Source of the DNA: Aotearoamyces nothofagi
Taxonomy: Eukaryota > Ascomycota > Leotiomycetes > Leotiales > Tympanidaceae
DNA length: 64,000 nt
Reading direction: 5' to 3'
Assembly: GCA_015345905.1 (NCBI GenBank)
Contig: JADDTR010000008.1
Location: 248,001 to 312,000 of the forward strand
Shown here: piece after piece, positions 1 to 11,600 of the stretch
How the letters are laid out: the number at the start of each line of letters is the position of its first letter
Numbering within the stretch: position 1 is the first letter of the stretch
Made by a program: the position numbers and the translations under genes
The notes under the pieces: model-generated
The model's input: the letters and a program-made list of their open reading frames with translations, nothing else
Databases searched by the model: none
Told to the model about the DNA's origin: nothing

Positions 1-90
1 ATTCGTGGCCGCAAGTGGGTCTTATCGGCGTCTGGAGGCCGACTCTAATCCGAGCTGGAGCCGCAACATATACTCGCATTGCCAATCCAC

Positions 91-144
91 CCACTCCTTG
101 GGTATATAAGGTACAGTCCACTCCTTGGGTATATAAGGTACAGT
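91..144. repeat. Perfect 27-bp tandem duplication
   Basis: Positions 91-117 and 118-144 are identical. Each unit contains the stretch GGTATATAAGGTACAGT, so a TATA-like element and a TACAGT motif are doubled. Nothing coding is associated with it. Confidence 0.95.
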
Positions 145-644
145 GGTTCTATAGTTGCTTATGTCGACTCGAACGCCTAAACGATATCCTTGTTGTTGCT
201 ATTCGAATCATGGCATTCGGATACAGGCGTACGTATATGAATCCATGTCACCTTTCCCGGGATCGAGAACCCTCCTCGTCGGTAGATTTGCGAGTTCCAT
301 CGCTATGTGAGTATACACTTTTGCTGCAGGAAATCCAAGGTAAGGTACCTTAAGAGCTATGCCATGAAAAGACTGTATTTGCATAGGATGCAGGGCCAGG
401 GAACTGTCTTGGTGCATGCATGCGACGGGCACGACGGGTAACATGGAACACGGCTCCCTGCATTAGGACGCATTTGCACTCAGCATCCAAGATCTGGACA
501 TCTAGATGGGATGTCTGAGCAGAAGATTGCCATGAGGAGTTTGTCGAGGTGGATGCTGGAAGCTCCTAAATCCCCTACCCGTAAGGCCACAGGGCAGACA
601 TGTTATCTTAGGCCGATCTAGATTTCTACGCTAGGCACTTCGCG

Positions 645-692
645 AGGCTACGAGGCTACAAGGCTACGAGGCTATGAGGCCGCAAGGCTGCG
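645..692. repeat. 8-bp tandem repeat, six degenerate copies
   Basis: The unit AGGCTACG (variants AGGCTACA, AGGCTATG, AGGCCGCA, AGGCTGCG) starts at 645, 653, 661, 669, 677 and 685, exactly 8 bp apart. It lies 136 bp upstream of the ATG of the 2EXR gene and may sit in its promoter. Confidence 0.85.
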
Positions 693-827
693 GCCCGGGA
701 CGAGGCGGGGTGCGCAAGTGACGGCGGTAGGGCTAAGGTCGTTGTGCGTTTGCTCCCGCGTAGATCGAACGTGAACTGCAAACCCAGACCTGCATCAACT
801 CTCCCCGACCATCCGCCAAGAGTCGCC

Positions 828-2225
828 ATGGGTCACAAATTCAAGAGCAAGCGTTCCCAGTACAACCAGAAGAGAGTATTTACTCTCTTCCCCCTCCTTC
901 CGATCGAACTCCGTCTCAAAATCTGGAAACTCACGTTCCAGGCGCGCGTTGTTGAACTCCACGTCAGACAGCAGACGATACCCGCACGACAGGATGAGAT
1001 CCCGGCAGATGCTCTCTATCTCGTCAGCCCTGCCCATATTCCAGATGCTCTGCATGTTTGCTTTGAGTCCCGTCAAGAAGCACTCAAGCACTACCGCCTT
1101 GCATTCGGCACTGCCGCCGACCCAAACACCTCCCTGATCGCACAGCCACCCCGCATCTACTTCAACTTCGAGCTTGATACGCTCTTTTCGTTCTCTCGCA
1201 CTTCCAACTTCGACTACGTCCACCGCATCATATCGAATGAAGAGTGGTCTGAGATCAGACACATTGCACTCGATCCTCAAATCTTCCCGCCATGGGTCGC
1301 CATTAAGCCCTCTACTAATCTTCAATCCATTGCATACATCAGAAGCCACCATCCCAGCACAAGCCTTGGGCCTAGTCCCTTGCAAGGAGCTCAGCTACAC
1401 GTCATCAAGAAGATGTTCCTGCACGGTTACAATGCAGAGTGGCGGAAACAACACCCAGATCGATACCCTCCAATCTTCTTCACAGCCAATATTGTTGGGG
1501 AACCATACTCCGGCTTCCGTCCTGCAAAGACCAGCCTGCGTCAGAAGATCATGGGTGTTCTGCAGAGAACCAAGAAGAAGTTTCTTAAGAAGAAAAGCAA
1601 AGCTGTCTCCGTGCCTGAGTTGTTGCCTGAGTTGTTGCATACCTATCATGATCGACGCTTTTATACCTTGGTTCGGGTGATTGAGGCGGTCTTCCTCGCC
1701 GAATTGAATGCAAATCCCCAGGTCTTCTCTTCTGCTGAAGAGCTCGAGGAAGATGAGGATGATGGTGAAGGCGAAGACGGAAGTTCCATCACTCCCGATG
1801 AAGAGACATCGAGCCCAGGCCTAGATGTTCCGGATGTTGGCACGATGAACCCGGAAGGATATGCGGAAGAAGCTTCCATGCATGGTTCCCTACTACCCCC
1901 ACCGCCAACCCCACCCTTGGACTACAGCCAGCCCCACCTGTACCAGTACACGCTCCCCAACCGCCCTTCCCTCCAAGCCACCTCGATCCCCATCGCCCTT
2001 GGGCACCTCTCCCGCTTCTACAGCACAGGACGACCTCTCGCGTCGCGCATCCCAGGCCGGGCTCAAGACGCCGACGACGGCCCGGACACGCAAGAAGAAG
2101 ACGGCTCAGATACGGACTCGGACGAAGATGCTGGATCGGACTTCGCGGATGACTTTGACTCTGATAGGTGGTCTGTCACGATCGAGAACGCACTCACGCC
2201 CATCGAGGAAATAGTGGACATTTAA
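828..2225 (+). CDS. 2EXR-domain protein
   Basis: Single-exon gene encoding 465 residues. I chose the ATG at 828 (context GTCGCCATGG, a good Kozak-like start) rather than the in-frame ATG at 744, because the protein then opens with a short basic stretch followed directly by the family motif. Near the N-terminus FTLFPLLPIELRLKIWKLTF matches the signature of the 2EXR family (F..L..LP.E.R..IW), and HVCFESRQEALKHY matches its second conserved block (ACRESR-like). The function of this family is unknown. The C-terminal third is low complexity: an acidic run (ELEEDEDDGEGED), a proline run and a second acidic tail, so it is probably disordered. A second, much shorter 2EXR gene lies at 60937-61437. Family assignment is firm; no biochemical role can be stated. 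Confidence 0.85.
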   Translation: MGHKFKSKRSQYNQKRVFTLFPLLPIELRLKIWKLTFQARVVELHVRQQTIPARQDEIPADALYLVSPAHIPDALHVCFESRQEALKHYRLAFGTAADPNTSLIAQPPRIYFNFELDTLFSFSRTSNFDYVHRIISNEEWSEIRHIALDPQIFPPWVAIKPSTNLQSIAYIRSHHPSTSLGPSPLQGAQLHVIKKMFLHGYNAEWRKQHPDRYPPIFFTANIVGEPYSGFRPAKTSLRQKIMGVLQRTKKKFLKKKSKAVSVPELLPELLHTYHDRRFYTLVRVIEAVFLAELNANPQVFSSAEELEEDEDDGEGEDGSSITPDEETSSPGLDVPDVGTMNPEGYAEEASMHGSLLPPPPTPPLDYSQPHLYQYTLPNRPSLQATSIPIALGHLSRFYSTGRPLASRIPGRAQDADDGPDTQEEDGSDTDSDEDAGSDFADDFDSDRWSVTIENALTPIEEIVDI

Positions 2226-2980
2226 ACGTTTCTGTCGCTGCGGGTGTGCAGTTGGTGGCTATCAGTTGTCTATCTGTCGTCGGGTGAACGAACACTTCAA
2301 TGCGTCTTTCCGACTCGGATCAATCAATCGATCGATAGCACGGCAACCTTCTCGCACGTGGCACCTTCGCTCTTCGCTCTTCATGTTCTGTTCTGGGCAT
2401 TCCATCCCGGAACCCCATCTGTCTTTCTTTCTTCTTTCTTTCTTTCTTTCTTTCTTTCTTTCCTTCCTTTCTTTCCTTCTTTCTTTCTTTCTTTCTTCCT
2501 TTCCATCTGTCTGTCTGTCCTTCCCTCTTCCTTCCCCCTTCCTCATCATCGCATTCCACGGAGTACAGGAGTCGCAAGAGGATACCCCAACAGCCAGCCA
2601 TCCATCCAGCTAGTAGAAGTCGCGTCTCCGTTTACACGCTTCACCCCATTGCAGGAATCATGAATTGTCGTCTTGAATCTCCTCCGCCTTCTGTTTTCTT
2701 TTGTTTTTGCCTCCAGGAAGGAAAGAAAGTTATTGGTCCATCTCTGATTGGCCTTGCAGCTGTAGTTACAGACTTCAGTCTCACGTAAAGTCTAGCAGGA
2801 ATAAGCGGGCAATGAAACAATACAAAACCGCGTACACGTAACATGTTTCATTCATCCTATTCTACTTATGATTACAGTTTTTCGTGACCCGTAGTGTATA
2901 CCAGGTTGGCTCCTATACTATTATAAGCCTCCGCCGATATTTGAATTTCAAATTCCCACACAGAACCACCGTCCAGCCTA
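2226..2980. other. Convergent intergenic region with CTTT microsatellite
   Basis: Lies between the 3' ends of the 2EXR gene and the MFS transporter. It contains a long pyrimidine microsatellite (2421-2542). Open frames across that tract, for example lysine/arginine-rich ones on the minus strand, come only from the repeat. Confidence 0.7.
2421..2542. repeat. CTTT/CCTT pyrimidine microsatellite
   Basis: About 120 bases of almost pure pyrimidine on the plus strand, mainly CTTT units with CCTT and CTGT interruptions towards the right end. It sits about 200 bp past the stop codon of the 2EXR gene. Confidence 0.95.
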
Positions 2981-4997
2981 TTAATGAATTACAACAGCAA
3001 CATGATCGTCCATATACATGCCAATATCCCCCAAAAAGCAAGCAGCGATAATGCTGACGCCGCCAAACGCGATACTGGCATAATAAACCCACGGGTACGC
3101 CTCTGCAAATGCCTCTTGGCCCGCTGCGACAACAATATTCCATCTCGTCACGTTGCCCTCGACTCCGGGCAATGCCAAGATTGGGGTGAGCAGAGAGGCA
3201 CCAGTCAGCGTCGCAGCCTGGGTAATGACAGAGATATTGTATTCCGAGAAGCTGAAGAATGCAAGAGAGATCTTCTCAGTGAGGATCGGTACAAATTTGT
3301 TATAGAAGACGTTGTAGTAGCATGTATATCCGATAGCGCCGCCGATGACACGGATTGCGAGGGTCAGAGCTGCAATGGTTGCGATTAGATCGTCGGGACA
3401 GATGATGGTTGTGATGATCGAGGCAGGGACGACGATTCCGCCAATACCAAGGCCGGCAACGACGAGGATGCCGTAGACGGCGTTGAGGTTGTCGGTGCGA
3501 GCCGCAGCAAGCGCACCGCAGCCGGCGGTCATCATTACAGATGAGGTAATCATGAGCATGCGGATACCGCCTTTAAAGGTGGATAGCAACCAGAGGACGA
3601 TGCAGGCGCCGATGAGGATGGAGAATCCGATTGGCATACCACGAAGGCCGACGCCAATCGCATTGTGGCCATAGACATTGAAGGCTTGGGTAGGCCAGAA
3701 GAGCAGCACAGAGAAGAAATTGGCGCCACTAATAAAGGTAATGATGAGCGTGAGGACGAGGATCCGTGGGTCTTTGCCAATTCGGCGTGGGAACATAGGG
3801 TACTTTGCGCCGTAGAATTCCCAGAAACCGAAGGCGACGAGAAGAGCAGCGCCTAAGATGAGAGGCACTAAGACGTGTACGGAGGACCAGTGATACTATT
3901 TGAGTTTCGTTAGACTTTTGTTCCAGAATGAATGAACGGAGCTATAAGTACCTGATAACCACCCCAGAGGAGGCCGGCATCGAAGAGAATCATGCCTGAA
4001 ATGGAAAGAATACCACCAACCCAGTCAATCTGCTTAAAAATCTCTCTTCGAGTGAGTCCACTGCTATTAACACGCGGTGGTGGGAAGTAGAAAACAGCTG
4101 TCATAACGAGGCCAACAAAGGCCCAGAGCCCGCAAAGAAGACCGACATATCTCCAGCTGCTGTGAAAGGCGATAAGCTGGGCCCAGAGTACGGACGGACA
4201 AAATGGCAATATGGTAAAAATCAACACTGCCACATATTTCCCACGCTTCGATGTGGGAGCAAGCTCAGCGGTTGCAGCAAGGGCGGTAAGTTCGTTGATG
4301 CCAGCGCCGACGCCCGCGAGGGCCATACCACCTAGAGGGATATAAGCAACTGAATGTAGCACAGGTATAATTCACAGAGTCATACCAATGAAAATGTTCA
4401 TAGAGTGTGCAGTTGAGCATACAATCATGCCTAAAACAATGAAGGAAGCGCCAACCATTGCCACATATCGCCGGCCAATAAGATCAGAAAGAGCGCCGAC
4501 AAAAGGGCAGACCGCGGCTAGAGCGAGCAGGTTGGCGAGAACAAACCAGACCCATCGATCAGCTCCACCGATGTCACCGTAGATATATGGCGGAATCCCC
4601 CCTGGTCTTGAGTCAGCGTTTATGTCTTCCATTCCTGCCACCCCTGAAGTCTGTACGGACCGAAAAGATATACTGGGATTTGAGATGCCGTCCAGAGGAA
4701 AGCCATGGCGACGAGGGACATCAATCGGTGAATGGTCATCTAAATGGGTCTATTAGTGGCATACAGAGATATAGAGTACACGGCAGTGCTGGGACATACA
4801 GGAGGTTCATGGTCGTGGTCTTCATCGTCGCCATACGTCCGCAATCCATCCCTCTCGTAGTAATGAGAATTCCCCGGGACCCGCGAGATGGTCCTGACGA
4901 CCTCGAGGTGCACCGAATTGTTCTCCCGCCCGGCCTCGGCGGCCTTCTCGTTGGGAGGCGTCACCGAGCTCTCGGAAGGCAGAGAAGGGGCCGTCAT
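2981..4997 (-). CDS. MFS efflux transporter, TRI12/siderophore-pump family
   Basis: Five exons give one 601-residue frame: 4997-4800, 4739-4661, 4601-4386, 4349-3952 and 3895-2981. The cytosolic N-terminus is followed by about 14 hydrophobic segments, the usual architecture of the fungal trichothecene-efflux-pump family (Pfam TRI12). Recognisable blocks are SQIPVYLFGGIPPYIYGDIG near the first membrane segment, then DRWVWFVLANLLALAAVCPF, and the MFS loop GALSDLIGRRYV. The protein probably sits in the plasma membrane and exports a small toxic molecule or takes part in siderophore traffic; the substrate cannot be read from sequence. No secondary-metabolite enzymes lie beside it, so it is not clearly part of a biosynthetic cluster. 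The second intron uses the uncommon donor GTCCGT, chosen because it alone restores the conserved LFGGIPPY block. Confidence 0.88.
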
Positions 4998-5298
4998 GTT
5001 GTATTCGTGTATTGGTGTCTGGGAATATCTCTCATAACAGAAACGGATCGACCCGCTTCGACTATGAAATGGCAGAAGGTGCGCAGACGTCGGTATTATA
5101 CTACATCGCAATGGGTGTGGCAAGAGATGCGGACGGACAGCGATACAACATGGAATGTGGTGGTCCCAAAGCAGCCACCAGCTACGAATCAGCCGTTGGC
5201 CGTCAGCTACCAGGCGGTGGACCGCCCCTTGCCGGTTTGTGCTTTATGCTTTATCGGGGCTGCCAGGCCGGGCGGGGGAGGGCGACCTAAGGCAGCGA

Positions 5299-5384
5299 GG
5301 GGTAGCTCAGCTGGGGGAGCTGGGGGAGCTGGCCTGGGGTGCCTGGGGTGCCTGGCGGGCCTGGCTGGCCTGGCTGGCTCCCCT
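5299..5384. repeat. G-rich imperfect tandem repeats (GGGGGAGCT, CTGGGGTGC, GGCCTGGCT)
   Basis: Three successive short unit types: GGGGGAGCT twice, TGCCTGGGG-type units twice, then GGCCTGGCT-type units. Four runs of four or more G with loops of 4 to 9 bases make a weak G-quadruplex candidate on the plus strand. Confidence 0.75.
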
Positions 5385-5495
5385 TGCTTTGGCGAGGCTG
5401 GGATGCATCCAAACTTCTCCAAGCATCCACCGCTTCCCTGTTTCTACCTCCCTTGGGTCGCTCGACTCCCTTGCAGCCCTTCTGTTCTGGTGTGT

Positions 5496-5552
5496 TCTAC
5501 ATGTCTTCTACATGTCTTCTACATGTGCTCTACATGTGCTCTACATGTGCTC
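5496..5552. repeat. Five ACATGT palindromes at 11-bp spacing
   Basis: The unit is CTACATGTCTT or CTACATGTGCT, five copies in a row. The self-complementary core ACATGT recurs every 11 bp, close to one helical turn. It is about 500 bp upstream of the MFS transporter start, so a role as an operator array for that gene is possible but unproven. Confidence 0.9.
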
Positions 5553-5574
5553 GGGTTCTCCTAGCATGCGTGGC

Positions 5575-5600
5575 GGAGGACATTGACGGAGGACATTGAC
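5575..5600. repeat. 13-bp perfect tandem duplication
   Basis: GGAGGACATTGAC occurs at 5575-5587 and again at 5588-5600. It lies just right of the ACATGT array. Confidence 0.9.
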
Positions 5601-7423
5601 GGACGCCAACATCCACAACATGCACACCATGTCGCAACTGCTGAATCCGTGCCTTTCCAAGCTGTCCAATTAGACGTGCTTGACTCCCAAGGGCGCATGG
5701 GGCTGCGGAACCGATAATCACGCATGCAGCCCGCAACCAGCATTCGCCAGTCTACCTCCCGCAGAGCGAGGAATGAAATTGAAGCCCAAAACCAAGCCTG
5801 GGTATGGCCTTCCACAGTACAGAGCAGTACAGGGGCCTATATTGACACATTGCAGATATCTAACAGCTTCAGCATGGCAAGCCATAGGCAGTCGACAGCA
5901 TCTACGGAATGGAAGTGCGGGGTGTAGCAGGTCGCAGGCGAGGTCGCATCCAGCAACTACAGTAGAAGGTGGAAAAGCTTCGGCTGGCTTGTGGGCGATT
6001 GCGGGGAATTGGCGTGTCCCCATTCTTTTCTGGAGAACGCGGGGGTTGGGGCCCGCTAGGAGCCACGAGCCAATACTACAATAAAGAAGCCAAGGAGTAT
6101 GCCCCGGAATAGGTGAAAGCACCGATGACGCACTGTTCATAAGGCAATACTTTCGATCCGACATCGATTGCATGGCGCAAATACCGTTGATCCGGCATTG
6201 CCTCGCGACGTGTAGCCATGAAGCCGTGTCTGTTTCTACATCTGTCGCATGAATCGGAGCAGACACAGAGCCTGCACCGAAATTGGCCAAGGCGCGAGGG
6301 CGCAATACAGTGATGTGATCCATCAGGTCAAGGCAACTCTGATGTCTGCTGGCGGAGCTAGAAAGAGGTCATGGATCATGTGCCAGGCTGTTCGGTGGTA
6401 GGATAGATGGTGGGGAACAAGTGCCCGGGGCTATCGCTGATTGCGGCGCAAAGTTGGTGTGGTTATTGGCACACCACGCGCTGCGCGAACCTGGGGGATA
6501 TGAATGCGGGCGTTTCTGCCAGCTCTTGGGGACGTGCTTTACGGAATGCGAAAATCGAGACGTCGCCTGACGCCCTCGGCAGCTAGCATGCAACGAGAAT
6601 AGGTCACTGCATTGGGGATCCCCTATATTCTATCCTTCCAAGGTGCCGACGTTACTAGAGTCAGGGTCGGGAAAGCGAGACTGCGACGAGTTTTCAGACC
6701 GTGTCTAGCCCGGTACTACAGACAGGGAGCCAGTACGACGAGCTAACGACAGGATCTCCTTGGCCGCTCCATCGACGCCATCTCTACCCCTGTCCGCCCA
6801 AAGCTGAAGTTGGATGAAGGGTTGTGGTATTCGGTGCGACTAGTGAGAGGGGTTACGAGGGGCTGCGTCAGGAGTAATTCGTGGAAGTGTTCTCCGGAGT
6901 GTGTTTGAACTCATGTCCTTTCTGTGCCTCCAATGTTTGAAACATACCGGTCAAAGTAGGAATCAAAACTAATCTGCCGCCTATTTACATATATTTCAAA
7001 GAAGCCCGCCAAGCAAGGGTTGCAGGAATGCCGAGGCCGGATTATATACTTGGCGAACAGACCTTGCATGCTGGGAAAGGTTTCTGATGTCTGGCAGTCG
7101 ATCTTCAGGAGAATGACTCGTGATTATAACGCAAAACAACATTATCATCACGTACAGCCAAATGGGACAGAGACAAGGCCAAAAACGCTCTATTGGATCC
7201 CAATCAATCTCTCTCAATAGTCTAAGTACGACGCTGTCAGGTTCGCTTCTCTCCATAACACAACCTGAAATGCGCCTTTCCTCTGGTGCACTCCATATTG
7301 ATGAAGCATGGCCGCAAGTTATATCGATTGGTCTGTCATTCGTACTCTCGTCCCAAGGACCTCGAGAATCATTATACTCGCGGATAGTCATGTTGTAATC
7401 GAATACCGTTTTCTTATTCCAAC

Positions 7424-8065
7424 CTATGACATAGCATGGGTTCTAGTCCATTCTCTTGCCGTTGCAATAGCTGCCGGTTCGTCCTCCTTCCATCTTTTCG
7501 CAACATCCGGCGCGAGTGGGTCATCTGGATTTGGAGCGCCGAGGAGAGCTTGTATTGATAGGAGAATAGTACGGATTTGTAATGCAGGGGACCAGTTGCC
7601 TATCATCATGTTTGTCAATCATTGCATCAGTGGGAAGAAGGTGAGAACTAAGGGAAACTCCTTTTAGTCGGATGCCACTCACTTTTAAGAACGTCCAGGC
7701 AAATACGTCCAAGCTTGTCAATATTCGGATGGTAGATCTTTGTCAGGAAGCGGATCTTTGGAGGGGTCATCGGGTAGTCATCGGGAAGAAAGAGCTCCAA
7801 CTTGAAAATGCCTCCTATGATAATTTGTCAGCAAGCGTGTTCCTTCCCAAGAGGCTCGATGCAGATTTACCTTCATAAGGCGACTGTGAAGGGCCATGAA
7901 TGGAGACGTCAAAATATCTTAGGTTATCTTCGTGGGGGACAGCGCTAATACCAGGAACCCTAAATCTCACGTCTTAGCAGTGCGTCATCAAGAGTGTGGG
8001 TAACCTCACGGTTCTGCCATCAACCGCTCCGTCTCCTTGATGATACGTTTTGGTAACGCCGCCAT
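7424..8065 (-). CDS. UBC13: Ubiquitin-conjugating enzyme E2 Ubc13
   Basis: Four exons, 8065-8010, 7959-7871, 7814-7683 and 7599-7424, encode 150 residues, the normal length. Ubc13 pairs with the E2-like Mms2 to build Lys63-linked ubiquitin chains, notably on PCNA in error-free DNA damage tolerance. The start [19 protein letters not shown] is typical. The E2 core shows the HPN motif (residues 77-79) and the catalytic cysteine Cys87 in [28 protein letters not shown] and the following NPDDPLA block are nearly invariant in this family. Introns are 50, 56 and 83 bp with good GT-AG ends. It is divergent from WDR59; the 562 bp between the two ATGs probably carry both promoters. The C-terminus THAMS is short but ends at an in-frame TAG. 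Confidence 0.95.
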
Positions 8066-8627
8066 CTTAATGTTCTAGGTGCCGAATAGACCGGTAGATA
8101 GATCGAAAGGGCCCAAGTTGGTTGGGTTGTGAATCTTTACGGTTTCACCAAGTGGGGGGTTGTCGAAGATAATAGTATATCAATATTTACGATTCGTTAT
8201 CTGAGAGCGGCAGTAGCAGATATGAAGCGAGTGTGCCGGTGATGCGATGAGAGTGTTATGCTTAGATTATGTCAACTTTAGCTCAGTAGCGGGACTTTCG
8301 ATGGGTTTCACGGGATGCGATTGTCGCAGAGAGTGAGGCTCACGACATTAAGCAGATAAAGCTTGGAACAGTCGGTGAATTCCGGAGCTACGCTAAATTC
8401 GGACAGCTTTCGAGGCTCACGCCTATGAGGCTCTAAGAAGTGGGTGTCTCTTCACGACGACTCTGTATATTTACAGTCGTTGTTTCATAATGAAGTGTCT
8501 ATATACTGGGGGGTTTATGATGCGCATCTGCAACCCGGACACATGTAGCTGCGTACTATGAACGCATCCAAGCCAGCAGTCAACGCAGGAGAATTCGCCC
8601 TGCTACGATGGTAGATTCAACAACATA
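8066..8627. promoter_or_regulatory. Bidirectional promoter region between UBC13 and WDR59
   Basis: The two genes start at either end of this stretch and run away from each other. No coding frame or repeat stands out and I do not recognise a specific factor site. Confidence 0.5.
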
Positions 8628-11600
8628 ATGGAAGAAATCAAAGAGGAAAAGACTATCAAGTCGGCGTTTGATAGTACCACTTTTGATACCGGTATACAGA
8701 TCCACGTGGAGAAAGATGCCACCGACATAGGATCAGCGACAATTTCGCCTTGTGGAAGAGATGTGGCTATTGCATCGTGAGCTAAACCCAGAAGCCCATA
8801 TATCAAGAAATATTGCTGATTTAAATTATCCTTATAGGAAGACTGGCCTAGACATAATCGACCTTGATTCGCCCTTAAACCCTCCTCGTCAGCTTCGTCA
8901 TGGCACATCATGGAATGTCGCAGATGTGCAATGGTCACCGTTTGCAGCTCGAGATTACTGGGTTGCCAGCACGTCGAACCAAAAGGCGCTGGTATGGAAT
9001 CTTTCTATGCCAGAAGATTCGAGACAAGGCGCTATTGAGCACACTCTTCACGCGCATACCAGAGCGATCACGGACATAAATTTTTCCGCTCATCATCCTG
9101 ATATTCTCTCTACCTGTGCTGTCGATGGATATGTACACTGCTGGGACTTGAGGAGGCCGAGAAGGCCCGTCATGACCTTTGTCGATTGGGATTCTGGTGC
9201 AACTCAAGTGAAATGGAATCGTCAAGACGGGCACATCTTAGCTTCCTCACATGATCGCTGGTTACGGATATGGGATGACCGAAAAGGCGCGTATCCTCTG
9301 CGGTCTATCGAGGCCCATACATCAAAGATTTATGGCGTCGATTGGAACCGTACGCGTGCTACAGGCATTGTCACTTGTTCATTGGACAAGAGCATCAAGT
9401 TTTGGGACTATGCCAATGATGAAGATGTCCCAGAGCGAACCATTAGAACGGATTTCCCCGTGTGGCGTGCCCGCCATACACCGTTTGGGTGGGGAGTCCT
9501 AGCTATGCCGCAAAATGCGCCTGGGAATTTGTATCTTTATGACCGTAGGAAAGACGGAGACCTGAACGATAGTGCTACCCCTGCAGTTGCTGTATTCGAT
9601 GGGCACGGGAGCAAGCAGGTCAAGGAGTTTTTGTGGAGAAGTCGTGGCGGCATCACCGATCAAGGTGTCGATGAACGAGATTTTCAACTAGTGTCATGGG
9701 GGGATGACAAAGAATTGCGGCTACAGTGCGTCCAAAAATCAACCTTCGATGCTGTTGGATACGTCAAGGGCAGCCAAGTAAAGAGGAACTTCAATATCAC
9801 GCGGAAAGGTGCCGTGTATAAGACATTTCGAAACGTTGAAAAGTCAGAGACGGAGAAGAAATTTGCAACCATTAAAGGCCCGCGCCGCTGGAGTGGTAGC
9901 AATGATGCTACATCTAGTGCCTTGAGCGAAGGAATGAAGAAAATGTCTCCATCCAAGAGGTATCGTAGCCGGTTAGGCCCATATGGATCTACAATGAGAG
10001 GAAAGACCGCTGGGCCAGGCAATCGAAATCAAATTAATTGGATGAGCGGTATTAAGTTCAACAAAGGCGTTAATGTTGAGACGGGACATCACAGTGATCT
10101 TCCAGGAAGAAGACTCTCCATTATAAGTCCAGATTTTGAGCCGGATGCAGAATGGGACACCCCAGAGACGTTGCATGATGAAATCATTCGTGTGGGGCAA
10201 CGATATTCTAAAGTCACATTCAATGATGTTAATATGGATAAGCGGACTGTCGCTATCTCCATGAATGGTCCCTGGGGCGAAGGTGGAGACTCTATCTTTA
10301 TTAAGGTCAATATCGAATTTCCAGATCAATATCCTGAGGCAAAAGTTCCAAATTTCGAAGTCGGGAAAACCTCATTAATTTCAGACAAGATCTATGACAA
10401 GTTAAACCGAGAAATCAAGCAGATAGCGGGAGGGTTTGTTGGCAGACGAAGAGGTTGCCTCGAGGCTGCCGTCTGCTATTTCTTAGGCGAAGTGGATCTC
10501 GAGGAGAGCGCTTTGTGGTTTGCAGGACCTGATGACCTCGACGATCTCGATGGCCTTGCCGACGAGAGTTCTAGTGAGGATGATGACAGTGATATGCAAG
10601 CAGGAACGTCGGCCATGATGTCACAAGAGCTCGATACAAGTGTAACAGAAGGGATGCTAGCCCCTATCCAACGACATACGAACGTGCCAATGCCAAGACT
10701 CTGCGGTGCAAGGTTCGCGATGAATGGAAGACTCGTATGCTTCTTCCCACCGAAGGAAGAAAAGTTCAAATCCCTCCTGGGTCCTGTAAGCCTTGACAAG
10801 GCACGCCCAAGAGGTGAGCCGTCTTTCAACACGTTCTCGCGCCTTAAGAGTGATTTACTACCGCCGAAGAGTAGGTTCTCATCTCTCAATGAAAACGATG
10901 ACGAGGAAGATTCAGATTCTTCTGAGAAGTCAGAGGTTTCGTCCTCTAGTGACTCGGACTCATCGCAGTTCCAGGCAAGCGTTGCATTCGACTTCTGGCG
11001 TAAGGTCCATGGCACCACCTATCGAAAGGGGCTGTCAACCAACCGCTCCCATTCCAGTGCAACAGGCACAGGAACTGGAACTGGAACGGGTACCGGCAAA
11101 GGGCGGACGGCGAAGCCGAAAAATATCGTCGCCGTCAAAGACGTACGTGAATTTACACCGGTGAAAAGAGAGCTTGCAGAAGAGTACGCTGTTTTCGGAG
11201 ATGGCTCAGATGTCTGTACGCATAATGCACTCGTCGCATTGAAATTTGGATATCAAGATCGAGCAGACATATGGACGTATGTAGGAATGCTTCTAAGGCA
11301 TGAAGTTCCCCTAGAAGTCTTAGAACAATCTCACCGCGAAGAGCCAATCCTTGTCATTGCCCGGGACATGATCAGGCGTTGTCGGAAGGATAGTGGTTCT
11401 GATAGTGGAATTGACGTGTCTTACGATAATTGCAAGCGACGCAGGAGCATGTCTGGTAGGGTAAAGTGGGGACACAGTCCTCTTGCCAAACATCTCATCA
11501 ACGACCTTTTTGATCACTTTGAGAGACTAGGGGACCTTCAGATGCTGGCCATGATTTCCTGTATTTTCAGTGAGCCTGTCGCTACAGATGAAGTTCCGAG

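Larger units (their letters stand above)
1..827. other. Gene-free stretch at left edge with two tandem repeats
   Basis: No reading frame here looks like a protein. The open frames are short, compositionally odd and overlap each other on both strands. The stretch holds a perfect 27-bp duplication (91-144) and an 8-bp tandem repeat (645-692), listed separately. The last 130 bases before the first gene are probably its promoter and 5' leader. Confidence 0.6.
4998..7423. other. 2.4 kb gene-free stretch with several tandem repeats
   Basis: Lies upstream of the MFS transporter and downstream of UBC13. The longest open frame (5718-6323, minus, 201 residues) has no recognisable domain, is rich in Cys, Arg and Ala, and is overlapped by open frames on the other strand, so I do not call it a gene. 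The region contains a G-rich imperfect repeat (5299-5384), an 11-bp array (5496-5552) and a 13-bp duplication (5575-5600). Confidence 0.6.

Noticed and set aside
2262-2601. Lys/Arg/Glu-rich open frames on the minus strand.
   Set aside because: They are produced by the CTTT microsatellite read backwards.
5290-5325. GGGGTAGCTCAGCTGGG resembles the 5' half of a tRNA with its A box.
   Set aside because: The following bases are a simple G-rich repeat with no anticodon arm, no T-loop GGTTCGA-type motif and no acceptor complement, so the match is chance within a repeat.
5718-6323. 201-residue open frame on the minus strand.
   Set aside because: No domain, odd composition rich in Cys/Ala/Arg, overlapped by frames on the plus strand, no credible splice structure.
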